Source of the DNA: an uncultured Porphyromonadaceae bacterium
GTDB taxonomy: Bacteria > Bacteroidota > Bacteroidia > Bacteroidales > Muribaculaceae
Reading direction: 5' to 3'
NCBI GenBank assembly: GCA_902495075.1
Contig: CABUVO010000022.1
Coordinates: 13,009-77,008, forward strand
Length of the DNA stretch: 64,000 nt
In this document: piece by piece, positions 1 through 7,542 of the stretch
Layout: each line of letters begins with the position of its first letter
Position numbering within the stretch: the first letter of the stretch is position 1
Notes under the pieces: model-generated
Database searches by the model: none
The model's input: only the letters and a program-made list of their open reading frames with translations
What the model was told of the DNA's origin: nothing
Program-made: the position numbers and the translations under genes

Positions 1-24
1 TACGCGATGCTTGTACTTATCCAT
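1..24 (-). CDS. 5' end of a leftward gene running off the window
   Basis: An ATG on the minus strand at 24-22 opens a frame that reads MDKYKHRV before the window ends. It lies about 50 bases downstream of a well-formed Bacteroidetes promoter on the same strand (73-103), which is the main reason to believe it is a real gene start. Eight residues are too few to identify a product. Confidence 0.35.
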
Positions 25-66
25 GAGAGAGAATTTTTTGTATGGGGTGAATGTATCTCAGTTTTA

Positions 67-103
67 TACATACAAAATTACATACAAAAATCGGTTTAAC
101 CAA
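67..103 (-). promoter_or_regulatory. Leftward Bacteroidetes promoter with a tandem 11-mer
   Basis: Read on the minus strand, TTG (103-101) is followed after 20 bases by TAATTTTG (80-73), which matches the Bacteroidetes -33/-7 consensus. The -7 element sits inside two direct copies of tacatacaaaa (67-77 and 79-89, a 12-base period). Such a repeat over the -7 box is a plausible operator, but no regulator is assigned. Confidence 0.5.
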
Positions 104-239
104 GGAAATTCAATAATATTTTATTTAGCGTAGTGTTAGGAGTAAAATGCAGTATATCAGTGTATTTAATATAAAATACCACATCATCATGATAATATAT
201 TTTACAATGATTTCAAGTACCTGTCTTTCCGCCAAATGG

Positions 240-272
240 ACGCTAACTCTTGCAACTGCAATCAGTTAGCGT
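240..272. repeat. Nested dyad next to the recombinase fragment
   Basis: A 9-base inverted repeat (240-248 acgctaact, 264-272 agttagcgt) encloses a second dyad, ttgca (250-254) and tgcaa (257-261). It lies exactly at the 5' edge of the recombinase-like fragment. It could be a recombination-site relic, an operator or a transcript hairpin. There is no long T-run after it, so a terminator is not clearly supported. Confidence 0.45.
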
Positions 273-708
273 TAATTGTTTGAGAAAACGTAGACGCGTT
301 ATAGACGGGAATAAATATTTATTCCGGGAAACGCGCAGGAGTATTAACCGGCACGTTGGACTTTCTGAAAAGAAAATTCGATATGTCAAAAAAAATTTGT
401 CCCTCCGGCAACGTAATTTCGACAATGATATATTAGGGTACAGGCTGCCCGTGTTCCATGGAGATGGGAAGAAGGTCTATGTAGATTTCTATGCATTTGA
501 TCCTGCTCGCGACGAGCTGCGGAGAAAGAAGATACATTTAGATAAAATTAAATCGAAAATTGCGCAAAAACGACACGCCTCTTTATTAATCAATACATTA
601 ACGCAGAAGCTTCTTTCAGGATGGAATCCGTGGTGCGATGTGTCCACGAGTCGCGGTTATACACCTATAGATACCATCATCGAGAATTCTCTTGCCGCTT
701 TAGGGTGA
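250..708 (+). pseudogene. Tyrosine recombinase N-terminal fragment
   Basis: The frame opens at a TTG codon and gives 152 residues. The second half (a VYVDFYAFDP strand, a basic helix, then KLLSGWNPW) resembles the arm-binding N-terminal domain of Bacteroidetes phage-type tyrosine recombinases, which are normally about 400 residues. Here the frame stops before any core-binding or catalytic domain, so the R, HxxR and Y catalytic residues are all absent. It is best read as a leftover of an integrated element. The true 5' end is uncertain because no ATG start is visible. An independent DNA-binding protein derived from this domain is possible but less likely. Confidence 0.5.
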
Positions 709-717
709 ATATAACCT

Positions 718-809
718 AAAGGGTATAATTTATGGCACTTCAAAATATTTTATACCCTTTATGGTGCAATATGAATGAAATTTATTATCTTTGCATCCAA
801 AAGGGTATA
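718..809 (+). promoter_or_regulatory. Promoter and operator repeats of the hipBST operon
   Basis: TATCTTTG at 786-793 matches the Bacteroidetes -7 element and lies about 20 bases before the hipB start. Three copies of the same word surround it: aaagggtataat (718-729), its inverted form ttataccctttа-like at 749-761, and aagggtata (801-809). The outer two upstream copies form an inverted repeat and the third covers the likely transcription start. This is the arrangement expected for autorepression by a HipB-type repressor. Confidence 0.6.
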
Positions 810-813
810 TAAT

Positions 814-1017
814 ATGACTCAATTAGCTAAATATGTGAAAGAGATGCGTAAGCAGTACGGGCTTACCCAGGTTGATTTGTCCCAGAAATCCGGGGTAGGG
901 CTGCGTTTTGTGCGCGAGCTTGAACAGGGGAAGTCAACCCTTCGTCTTGACAAAGTGAATCAAGTTCTTGCAATGTTTGGCGCTGAGATGACTCCGGCTA
1001 AAATCACCAAGGGATGA
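814..1017 (+). CDS. hipB: HipB-like XRE antitoxin/autorepressor
   Basis: This 67-residue protein is almost entirely an XRE helix-turn-helix domain: a scaffold helix with MRKQYGLTQVDLSQKSGV, then the recognition helix region FVRELEQGK. It matches the short HipB (y4mF-type) regulators that bind operators upstream of hip operons and neutralise the HipA-type kinase. An upstream in-frame ATG at 775 exists, but it overlaps the TATCTTTG promoter box, so the start at 814 is preferred. The stop overlaps the next start (ATGA at 1014-1017), implying translational coupling. Three repeated operator words lie just upstream. Confidence 0.85.
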   Translation: MTQLAKYVKEMRKQYGLTQVDLSQKSGVGLRFVRELEQGKSTLRLDKVNQVLAMFGAEMTPAKITKG

Positions 1018-1352
1018 AACAGGCAAAGGTATATTTAAGCAATGTTTTCGCCGGGATTCTGACCGAAGACGATATGGGTTATGAATTCCAATATGATTCC
1101 GGTTATCTAAAGTCGAATAGTGCTGTTGGTGTGAGTCTGACCTTACCGTTGACTGATAAGCCATACCGCGACAATGTACTGTTCCCTTTCTTTGACGGAC
1201 TAATCCCCGAAGGATGGCTTCTCGACATAGCGGAACAGAGTTGGAAAATATCTGCCCGCGATAGATTCTCATTACTACTTGCCTGCTGCAAGGATTGTAT
1301 CGGCAATGTCAGTGTAATCCCTATGGAGAGGAAGGAGGACGATAATGAATAA
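1014..1352 (+). CDS. hipS: HipS-like protein (HipA N-subdomain 1 as a separate protein)
   Basis: The 112-residue product covers only the N-terminal subdomain of HipA, with the family signature VSLTLPLTDKPY, then LFPFFDGLIPEGW, and ends near the GNVSVIP strand. In classical HipBA this domain is fused to the kinase. A split form of this size between hipB and a shortened kinase is the arrangement of tripartite HipBST systems, where HipS acts as the antitoxin. It overlaps hipB by 4 bases and the kinase gene by 8 bases. The assignment as antitoxin is by analogy with HipBST; the domain itself is clear. Confidence 0.8.
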   Translation: MKQAKVYLSNVFAGILTEDDMGYEFQYDSGYLKSNSAVGVSLTLPLTDKPYRDNVLFPFFDGLIPEGWLLDIAEQSWKISARDRFSLLLACCKDCIGNVSVIPMERKEDDNE

Positions 1353-2280
1353 GTGTCTCTACTGCTATAAGCCGTTGGCAGAAGGCGAAGTCGATTACCA
1401 CAACACTTGCGCCCGTAAGATATTTGAGTCTACAACGGTGCCGGTCTTGCCATATACCCGAGCCAACATAAGAGAACTGGCACGTGAGATTGTTACTGCA
1501 AGTACCACCGTGACCGGAGTACAGGCAAAGCTGTCGCTCGATATTGCGAGAGGTTGCGCCGGGGAACCTCAACGCTTCACGATCGTTGGTCTATGGGGTA
1601 GGTTTATCCTCAAACCTCAGACCGACCGGTTTGCCAATTTACCCGAAAACGAAGACTTGACCATGCATTTGGCAGAAACCGTCGGAATAAAGACAGTGCC
1701 TCATTCGCTGATACGTTTTGCCGACGGCGAACTTTGTTATATAACCCGTCGTGTTGATCGCACAAAGAAAGGCGAAAAGATCGCGATGGAGGATATGTGC
1801 CAGCTCTCGGAACGACTTACCGAGGACAAATACAAAGGCTCCTACGAACGTATTGCAAAATTGATACGTCAGTATTCATCTGCTCCTTTGCTTGATGTCG
1901 TTAACTTCTGGGAAGTGGTGTTATTTTCATGGCTCACTGGTAATTCTGATATGCATTTGAAAAACTTCTCGCTGTTCCGTCCAGCCGACAGCTATATGCT
2001 GACGCCGACGTATGACCTGCTCTCTACATCAATAGTGATGCCGGAGGATGACGAGGAATTGGCACTGACTCTGAATGGCAAGAAAAATCGATTAAAAAGA
2101 ATCGATTTCGAGACGGCAATGCGAGCCAGTGGCATCGATGAGAAGGCTATTGCAAACCTCTTCAACAAATTCTCCAAAGCCATTCCTAAATGGTATCAAA
2201 TAATTGAAGAATCCTTCTTGCCAGATGACGTAAAACTGGCATATAGGTCACAGATAGAGTCGATGTCCGCTCGCCTTTAA
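1345..2280 (+). CDS. hipT: HipT/HipA-type Ser/Thr kinase toxin
   Basis: This 311-residue protein is a HipA-fold kinase lacking the first N-terminal subdomain, which is supplied by the preceding gene. Visible motifs are an N-terminal CLYC...C cluster, a Gly-rich loop region TTVTGVQAKLSL with phosphorylatable Ser/Thr, the ATP-binding lysine in FILKPQ, the catalytic loop GNSDMHLKNFSL and the metal-binding aspartate in TYDLLS. HipA and HipT toxins phosphorylate aminoacyl-tRNA synthetases (GltX, TrpS); the target here is unknown. The start overlaps the upstream gene by 8 bases, with GGAGG just ahead of it. All motifs look intact, so the toxin is probably functional. Confidence 0.85.
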   Translation: MNKCLYCYKPLAEGEVDYHNTCARKIFESTTVPVLPYTRANIRELAREIVTASTTVTGVQAKLSLDIARGCAGEPQRFTIVGLWGRFILKPQTDRFANLPENEDLTMHLAETVGIKTVPHSLIRFADGELCYITRRVDRTKKGEKIAMEDMCQLSERLTEDKYKGSYERIAKLIRQYSSAPLLDVVNFWEVVLFSWLTGNSDMHLKNFSLFRPADSYMLTPTYDLLSTSIVMPEDDEELALTLNGKKNRLKRIDFETAMRASGIDEKAIANLFNKFSKAIPKWYQIIEESFLPDDVKLAYRSQIESMSARL

Positions 2281-2357
2281 GTGGTCTGAATACATGTTCT
2301 GCAACGATTTTTCGGACGGAAATACGAAAATTTTCATGCATGTGCAAAGAATTAATT

Positions 2358-3197
2358 TTAATTTTTATTCTTGAACAAGTCATTATAGAACCAATCACCC
2401 ACATGAAGTTTTAAATTTACACGTGGGTTCTCTACAGCATAGTGCGGTAGAAATTTATGTCCCACACGCTTAAATCTCAAGAATGTGTCAAGCGGTATAA
2501 TGTAGAAATTTGCCGGTGCTTTAGGTGATCCACCCACACCCAATGCAATCAGAACTTTCCGCTTTGATTTGCCTTGAATAGATTCATAACGGGTTTGCTG
2601 GTAGTCTTCGAGCCTGAAGCCCTCGCGCTGAAGACGAGCGCGATATTTGCATTCAATCCAATATTCAAGGCTTCCTCGGTCAGATTTTTGTATTACACGG
2701 AAATCAGGATTAAGCTCATTTTCTGCATACGCACCTTCCGGAGAAGTAGTACCCTGATTCCATTCCTTAAGGCGTATCCCGTTAGCCTTAAGGACATCAG
2801 CGACAAAACCCTCAAAATTATTTCCAATCTCTTTGGGATCTGCTTGATCATTGTTTTCCTGTTTTGTGGTTTTATTCTCAACGACAGGAAGAGTTTCAGA
2901 AGAAGGCTCCTTATCTGTATTAGAACGAGGCTGTTCCTCTGATTTAGAAGCATTTTCTTGCAGATTGATTTGTGTTGTCTCGGGATATTCAAAAGGTTTT
3001 TCCTTATGCTTTTCAAATTTTACAACCTTTTTATCTTCTTTATTATTTTGAGAAACAGTCATCACAATCCCGGCAATGAGCAATAACGAACCCATAACAA
3101 TTAAAATAACATTCATCTTCATTAGTTCAAGTGTTAGTTCTGCAAAGATAATAAAAAAAGCTACTGCTAAAGCGATGACTGAAAAATTTATTACCAT
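2358..3197 (-). CDS. Membrane-anchored restriction-endonuclease-fold protein
   Basis: The 279-residue protein has two hydrophobic helices at its N-terminus (about residues 3-24 and 29-47). A charged, glutamine- and lysine-rich linker to about residue 120 follows, and then a compact C-terminal domain. That domain has GNNFEGFVADVL, NPDFRVIQ and YWIECKYR, which fit the E...D...ExK spacing of PD-(D/E)XK (Mrr/NERD-like) nucleases. It is convergent with hipBST and has no operon partner on its strand. A role in DNA defence or DNA turnover is only a guess; structural use of the fold is also possible. Confidence 0.55.
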   Translation of the reverse strand: MVINFSVIALAVAFFIIFAELTLELMKMNVILIVMGSLLLIAGIVMTVSQNNKEDKKVVKFEKHKEKPFEYPETTQINLQENASKSEEQPRSNTDKEPSSETLPVVENKTTKQENNDQADPKEIGNNFEGFVADVLKANGIRLKEWNQGTTSPEGAYAENELNPDFRVIQKSDRGSLEYWIECKYRARLQREGFRLEDYQQTRYESIQGKSKRKVLIALGVGGSPKAPANFYIIPLDTFLRFKRVGHKFLPHYAVENPRVNLKLHVGDWFYNDLFKNKN

Positions 3198-3234
3198 GGT
3201 GAGCGATGGGGCTTACGATATTCAAACTGATGCA

Positions 3235-3264
3235 AACAAAAAAGCCGCGTCATAAAAGCGCGGC
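3235..3264 (-). terminator. Intrinsic terminator, minus strand
   Basis: GCCGCG (3244-3249) pairs with CGCGGC (3259-3264) around a 9-base loop. On the minus strand the stem is followed by a run of six T residues. It lies directly downstream of the HicB-like frame, so it would end that transcript. Confidence 0.7.
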
Positions 3265-3323
3265 ATCGTTCTTTGATAAATGAAGTTACCCTCACGGGCA
3301 AAATATCTTTAGGTTGTCGGGTA

Positions 3324-3692
3324 TTATCCCAAGGCGAGCATTCTATTTCCTATTTCCCGTAATCCTGACAAGATTTTCAAACGTTGTGATTCTCGTGGAC
3401 GCTTCACGTCGCTTGCGTAGTTCGACAACAGACGCTGATTTATACCTGTTACGCGGCTGAGGGCAGCCATGGTTGTAAATTGTTCGGCAGAACGAAGCAG
3501 GGCGGATGTTGCCAGTTCAAAATCAATTGTATATTCTCCGCTGCGGAAGAACTCCGGAACAAAGTCCCCGTCTTCTATTGAAGATTCAATATGCCACTGC
3601 AGGGACTCAAGGAAAGCCTTTTTCACCCCCTCGAGTGTCTTGTCTGTAACAATGACACAACCGAAATTCGGATAATCATATGCACATGCGTA
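3324..3692 (-). pseudogene. HicB-like antitoxin, 5' end eroded
   Basis: The frame encodes the C-terminal part of a HicB antitoxin: the swapped-hairpin portion (KTLEGVKKAFLESLQWHIE), a linker, then a helix-turn-helix with LSRVTGINQRLLSNY. The first usable codon is a GTG at 3626, but HicB-like residues continue upstream (YDYPNFGCVIVTD) to an in-frame stop near 3700 with no ATG. No hicA toxin gene is recognisable beside it. A minus-strand promoter element lies near 3890. It is most simply a remnant that has lost its start and its partner. A functional DNA-binding domain made from the GTG start cannot be excluded. Confidence 0.55.
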
Positions 3693-3699
3693 AACTACC

Positions 3700-3988
3700 C
3701 AAATCTATCTTGCCGCCCTCGACACCTCCGTTGTAGACAAAGCCAATTCCATAATATTGGAATCACTCAAGTAGGTTCACTAAATATATCTAACCTCATA
3801 TAATCAATATTGTCTCAGTGCCACCCAGTTCTGAGGCATCTTTGTTTAGCAATCGTCCAAATCTCTTAAAAGGAGAGACTTGCCACGTGCAAAGATACTA
3901 AAAAAATCTAATATACGTCCGAAATATACGAAAAAAAAAGAGATTTTTGTGAAGATCTATTACAGCCAGTAATACGCCCTATCTGATA
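3700..3988. other. Gene-poor stretch between the HicB remnant and the T6SS locus
   Basis: No intact reading frame is supported here. A TATCTTTG -7 element reads leftward at 3897-3890, but no good -33 TTG is visible. Short minus-strand frames after it are all interrupted within 10 to 25 codons. This fits decay of the 5' part of the HicB-like transcription unit. The last 90 bases before 3989 are A-rich and must contain the start of the rightward transcript, but no consensus promoter was found. Confidence 0.4.
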
Positions 3989-4708
3989 ATGTTTAGCAAA
4001 TATTCTATAGGAAAGACGCTAAGTCGCTTATTTATAATGGATATGAACAAATCCAAATCTCCTTTTAAGAGTGTCTTGCCTTTAAGAACCTTATTTGTAT
4101 CACCGTATATGAGTGCAAGTATTGTGACAAGTAATGTTTCGACAGCGACCTGTGTCGTTGACGACGCCGTAGGCGTGAAAAAAAGTTACTGGTTTGTTGC
4201 AATCGTGAACCATAATGCGGAAAAGAAAGCGGCTGAAAGACTTACCCAATTGAAGATTAATCACTATCTCCCGGTTCAGTCGGAATACAGGGTCTGGAAG
4301 AACGGACGTAAGTCTAAAGTGGACAGGGTTGTAATTCCTTCTACAATATTTATTTATTGTACTGAGCTGCAACGACGAGAGATTGTCGGACTTCCATTCA
4401 TAAACCGCTTTATGGTCAACAAAGCCGGGACGACTTACGGCTACTCACATAGACCTGTCGCTATAATCCCCGATAAGCAAATTGAGATTTTAAAATTCAT
4501 GCTCGGTAATTCCGAGACTCCTGTGACTATAACGCCCACAAACTGGAAAAGAGGAGACAAGGTTCGTGTTATAAGGGGAAAACTCAAAGGTCTTGAAGGA
4601 GAGGTTATGGATTTTAGTAGGAATGAAACGGAGTTATTGGTTGGACTTGATTTCTTTGGATGTGCCAAGTTGACTATTGAAACCGTCAACGTTGAGGTAA
4701 TAAGATAA
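3989..4708 (+). CDS. UpxY-like NusG-family transcription antiterminator
   Basis: The product has a NusG N-terminal domain from about residue 67 (YWFVAIVNHNAEKKAAERL, then the HYLPVQSEYRVWKNGR and VVIPSTIFIYC segments). A C-terminal KOW domain follows (WKRGDKVRVIRGKLKGLEGEV). It acts on RNA polymerase to let it read through terminators. UpxY proteins are encoded at the head of Bacteroides capsule operons and act on the operon that follows. Here it heads a 36 kb T6SS operon. The first 60 residues are poorly conserved, so the start could be internal (ATG at 4037 or 4109, the latter nearer the usual length). No other operon lies close enough to be an obvious target. Confidence 0.8.
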   Translation: MFSKYSIGKTLSRLFIMDMNKSKSPFKSVLPLRTLFVSPYMSASIVTSNVSTATCVVDDAVGVKKSYWFVAIVNHNAEKKAAERLTQLKINHYLPVQSEYRVWKNGRKSKVDRVVIPSTIFIYCTELQRREIVGLPFINRFMVNKAGTTYGYSHRPVAIIPDKQIEILKFMLGNSETPVTITPTNWKRGDKVRVIRGKLKGLEGEVMDFSRNETELLVGLDFFGCAKLTIETVNVEVIR

Positions 4709-4747
4709 AGGTTAATAAACGTTTCAACCAAATCATATAATCATTGC

Positions 4748-6988
4748 ATGGACAAGCATATAGAATATCTCACATCATTACCAAATAACTATTTGCACAT
4801 TGCAAAATCGTTTGCGGTTGACAATAACTCACCCAAAATTGAAGCCGCTCATCTTTTCAGGGCGTTGCTGCATAAAAATGTAGGGTTGATTGACTATATT
4901 GAGAATAATTTAGATAGTGATTATTATTATTTGCTCGACTGGGCAGATATCAGGGTTAATCAGGTTCCAAGATCTGCTTATCCCATGAAAGATATAGTTT
5001 TGTCAAATGAAGCGAAGAGTGTTGTAAAGGAGGCTAAAAGATTAGCAGAAAGTTTTGGTCAATCACCAGAGGATGTAAAGTTCCTTCTTGCTGCGCTTGT
5101 ATCACCCGGGGTAGGGTTTACAGCCGAGCAATTAAAAACGCTTTCTTTGTCTTTTAAAGATATTCTCAGGGAATATAAAGATGAGAACATATCAACAATT
5201 GCTACAGACAGATGTTCTTTGGCAGACTATAAAGATAATGAATCCAATAATGAGTATGTGTTTGATTTGATGGATCAACTGCCGGAAGACTCTATACTTA
5301 ATTTTGACACGAAGATACTTTCTATTGTCGAGACTCTCTCTCGGAAAGATCGAGCAAATATAATTATTAATGGAGAAACGGGTGTCGGTAAAAGCAGTTT
5401 GATTTATGGGCTCTTGAACAACGTCAAAAATGGTCAGATCCCTACATCTTTAAAGGATTTACATCCATATGAACTTGACTTGATCGGTCTTTCTTTGGGC
5501 GTAAGCTACAAAGGAGAGATTGAGGATAGATTTAAAGATGTACTGATTGAAATATCAAAACACACTCATCCTATTCTTATTATAGAAAATTTTGATCGGA
5601 TAATGGATAAACAATCTGTATTGAACAGCATTCTTCCGATCTTAAAAAAGCAATTATCCAAAAACAAATTGCAAGTGATTCTTACCTCCACGGTTGACGG
5701 TTACACCAAGAATATTGAAAAGGACAAAGAACTATTATCTTTTTGTGAGAGAATTACCATAGACGAACCGGATGAGAACGTTTCAACCTCCATCCTACTT
5801 AGCAAAGTCCCCGGATATGTTAGATTCCATGGCATTACTCTTGCCGATGGAGTTGCAGATGATATTGTACGTTTAGCAAAACGGTATATGCCAGAGAAGA
5901 GATTGCCTTCTTCCGCTATTGATTTGCTTGATCGTGCAATGGCTTCAGCCAAGATTAATAATGAACTTAAAGATAATGGTGATAACAAGTTTGAACTTAC
6001 CAGAGATTACGTACGGGATGTAGTTGCCGGAATAACCGGTTTACCGATTGGCAATATTCAGGCCGAAGAACGTGAAAAGTTATCTAACGCTGAAGATATT
6101 ATTCATAAACGGGTAGTTGGACAACATCATGCCGTTAAAAGCATTCTTGATGCAATATATGAATCCCGGTCTGGATTAAACAAAAAGGGACAACCTGTCG
6201 GATCATTCTTCTTTCTCGGTCCTACCGGGACCGGCAAAACAGAATTGGCGAAATCACTTGCGGATTTTCTCTTCAATGATGAAACCGCAATGCTTCGTTT
6301 CGATATGTCAGAATACAAAGAGGAACATTCTGTGGCTTTGCTCTATGGTGCCCCTCCGGGTTATGTCGGATATGAAGAAGGTGGACTGTTGGTAAATCAA
6401 ATCAGACAACATCCCTATTCAGTTGTGCTTTTTGATGAAATTGAAAAAGCTCACCGTTCTGTCTTCGATTTGTTTCTCCAAATTCTTGATGAGGGGAAAC
6501 TCCATGATCGGCTTGGCAGAGTTGGAGATTTCTCAAACGCTCTGATTATATTCACGTCTAACATTGGTAGCGAATATATCTTTAGGTCTTTTGAAAACAA
6601 CCATATCCCTACTCATGACGAAATGCTTGAAGTAATGCAAGGACAATTCCGTCCAGAATTCCTTGCCCGTCTGACAGAAATTCTACCATTCTCACCTATA
6701 ACCGAAGAAATGATCTATAAGATATTTGACATTCATATCAAGAATCTTGTAAAATCACTGGACAATCAAGATATTAAACTTGAAATAGACGATTCGGCCA
6801 AGCAATATATTACTAAAGTGGGTTTCAACACCCATTATGGTGCACGACCAGTTTTAGGTATAATCCGCAAAGAGATACGCAGACCGCTTTCAAAGATGAT
6901 AATAGCCGGAGATATTTCAGCCGGAGATACAGTCATTATGAAGCATGACCCTGAAAAAAATGAAATGGTTTGGGAGATTGATTCGTAA
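4748..6988 (+). CDS. clpV: TssH/ClpV sheath-disassembly ATPase
   Basis: The 746-residue protein has the Clp N-domain repeat, a first AAA+ module with Walker A GETGVGKS, and a second with GPTGTGKTE. It then has the Clp/HSP100 signature region GAPPGYVGYEEGG and a VLFDEIEKAH Walker B. ClpV unfolds contracted T6SS sheaths in the cytosol so that TssB and TssC can be reused. Its place immediately ahead of tssB and tssC separates it from the general chaperone ClpB, as does its shorter middle region. It starts 39 bases after the antiterminator gene and overlaps no neighbour if tssB starts at 7077. Confidence 0.9.
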   Translation: MDKHIEYLTSLPNNYLHIAKSFAVDNNSPKIEAAHLFRALLHKNVGLIDYIENNLDSDYYYLLDWADIRVNQVPRSAYPMKDIVLSNEAKSVVKEAKRLAESFGQSPEDVKFLLAALVSPGVGFTAEQLKTLSLSFKDILREYKDENISTIATDRCSLADYKDNESNNEYVFDLMDQLPEDSILNFDTKILSIVETLSRKDRANIIINGETGVGKSSLIYGLLNNVKNGQIPTSLKDLHPYELDLIGLSLGVSYKGEIEDRFKDVLIEISKHTHPILIIENFDRIMDKQSVLNSILPILKKQLSKNKLQVILTSTVDGYTKNIEKDKELLSFCERITIDEPDENVSTSILLSKVPGYVRFHGITLADGVADDIVRLAKRYMPEKRLPSSAIDLLDRAMASAKINNELKDNGDNKFELTRDYVRDVVAGITGLPIGNIQAEEREKLSNAEDIIHKRVVGQHHAVKSILDAIYESRSGLNKKGQPVGSFFFLGPTGTGKTELAKSLADFLFNDETAMLRFDMSEYKEEHSVALLYGAPPGYVGYEEGGLLVNQIRQHPYSVVLFDEIEKAHRSVFDLFLQILDEGKLHDRLGRVGDFSNALIIFTSNIGSEYIFRSFENNHIPTHDEMLEVMQGQFRPEFLARLTEILPFSPITEEMIYKIFDIHIKNLVKSLDNQDIKLEIDDSAKQYITKVGFNTHYGARPVLGIIRKEIRRPLSKMIIAGDISAGDTVIMKHDPEKNEMVWEIDS

Positions 6989-7076
6989 ATTGACTGGCAA
7001 AAAAAGCGAATTAGAACCTCTAACTCAGTCATCACTTCATAAAGATACCAATAAACTAAATATCAATAAACGTAAC

Positions 7077-7532
7077 ATGGCAAAGAAAACTGTTATCACC
7101 AAAGTCCTTGATGCAAACGCACAGGATGGTATCATAGAGTTTCCTCAAAACAGGACACTCTATGTTGATCAGTTTACAGATAATGCGCCAAACACGGACG
7201 AGGATCGAGAAGGTTTTAAGCCTAAGAACCTCAATGATGTTTTTGAACATTATCAGCCCTCTAAAGAGGGAATCGCTCTTGAAACAGAAGAGGGAGGTTC
7301 CGTTTACGAGGACTTCGAGTTCCATCAGATTAAGGATTTCGAAGATGATCAATTAATCGAACAAAGTGAGTTGCTTTCAGAGAAGAAGGCCAAAATTGAT
7401 GCATACAATGCAATCATCCGTCAGCTTCAAAAGAATAAACCGCTTCGCAACGCACTTAAAGATCCCAGTTCAAGGGCAAGTTTGTTAAACGTTCTCAATT
7501 CTCTGATGGCAGAGATTGAAGAGGCTGAATAA
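7077..7532 (+). CDS. tssB: TssB, small T6SS sheath subunit
   Basis: The preferred start gives a protein of 151 residues beginning MAKKTVITKVLD. Family features are the FPQNRTLYVD strand, the DVFEHYQPS segment and a C-terminal helix ending EAE. It pairs with TssC to build the contractile sheath in the cytosol. An in-frame extension upstream to 6945 overlaps the end of clpV and adds a basic segment unlike TssB, so it is probably not translated. Only 10 bases separate it from tssC. Confidence 0.85.
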   Translation: MAKKTVITKVLDANAQDGIIEFPQNRTLYVDQFTDNAPNTDEDREGFKPKNLNDVFEHYQPSKEGIALETEEGGSVYEDFEFHQIKDFEDDQLIEQSELLSEKKAKIDAYNAIIRQLQKNKPLRNALKDPSSRASLLNVLNSLMAEIEEAE

Positions 7533-7542
7533 TCTTTAGATT

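Noticed and set aside
3235..3264. Terminator for rightward transcription
   Set aside because: The T-run follows the stem only on the minus strand.
6945..7076. Extended TssB N-terminus overlapping clpV
   Set aside because: The added 44 residues are basic and unlike TssB; MAKKTV at 7077 fits the family start.
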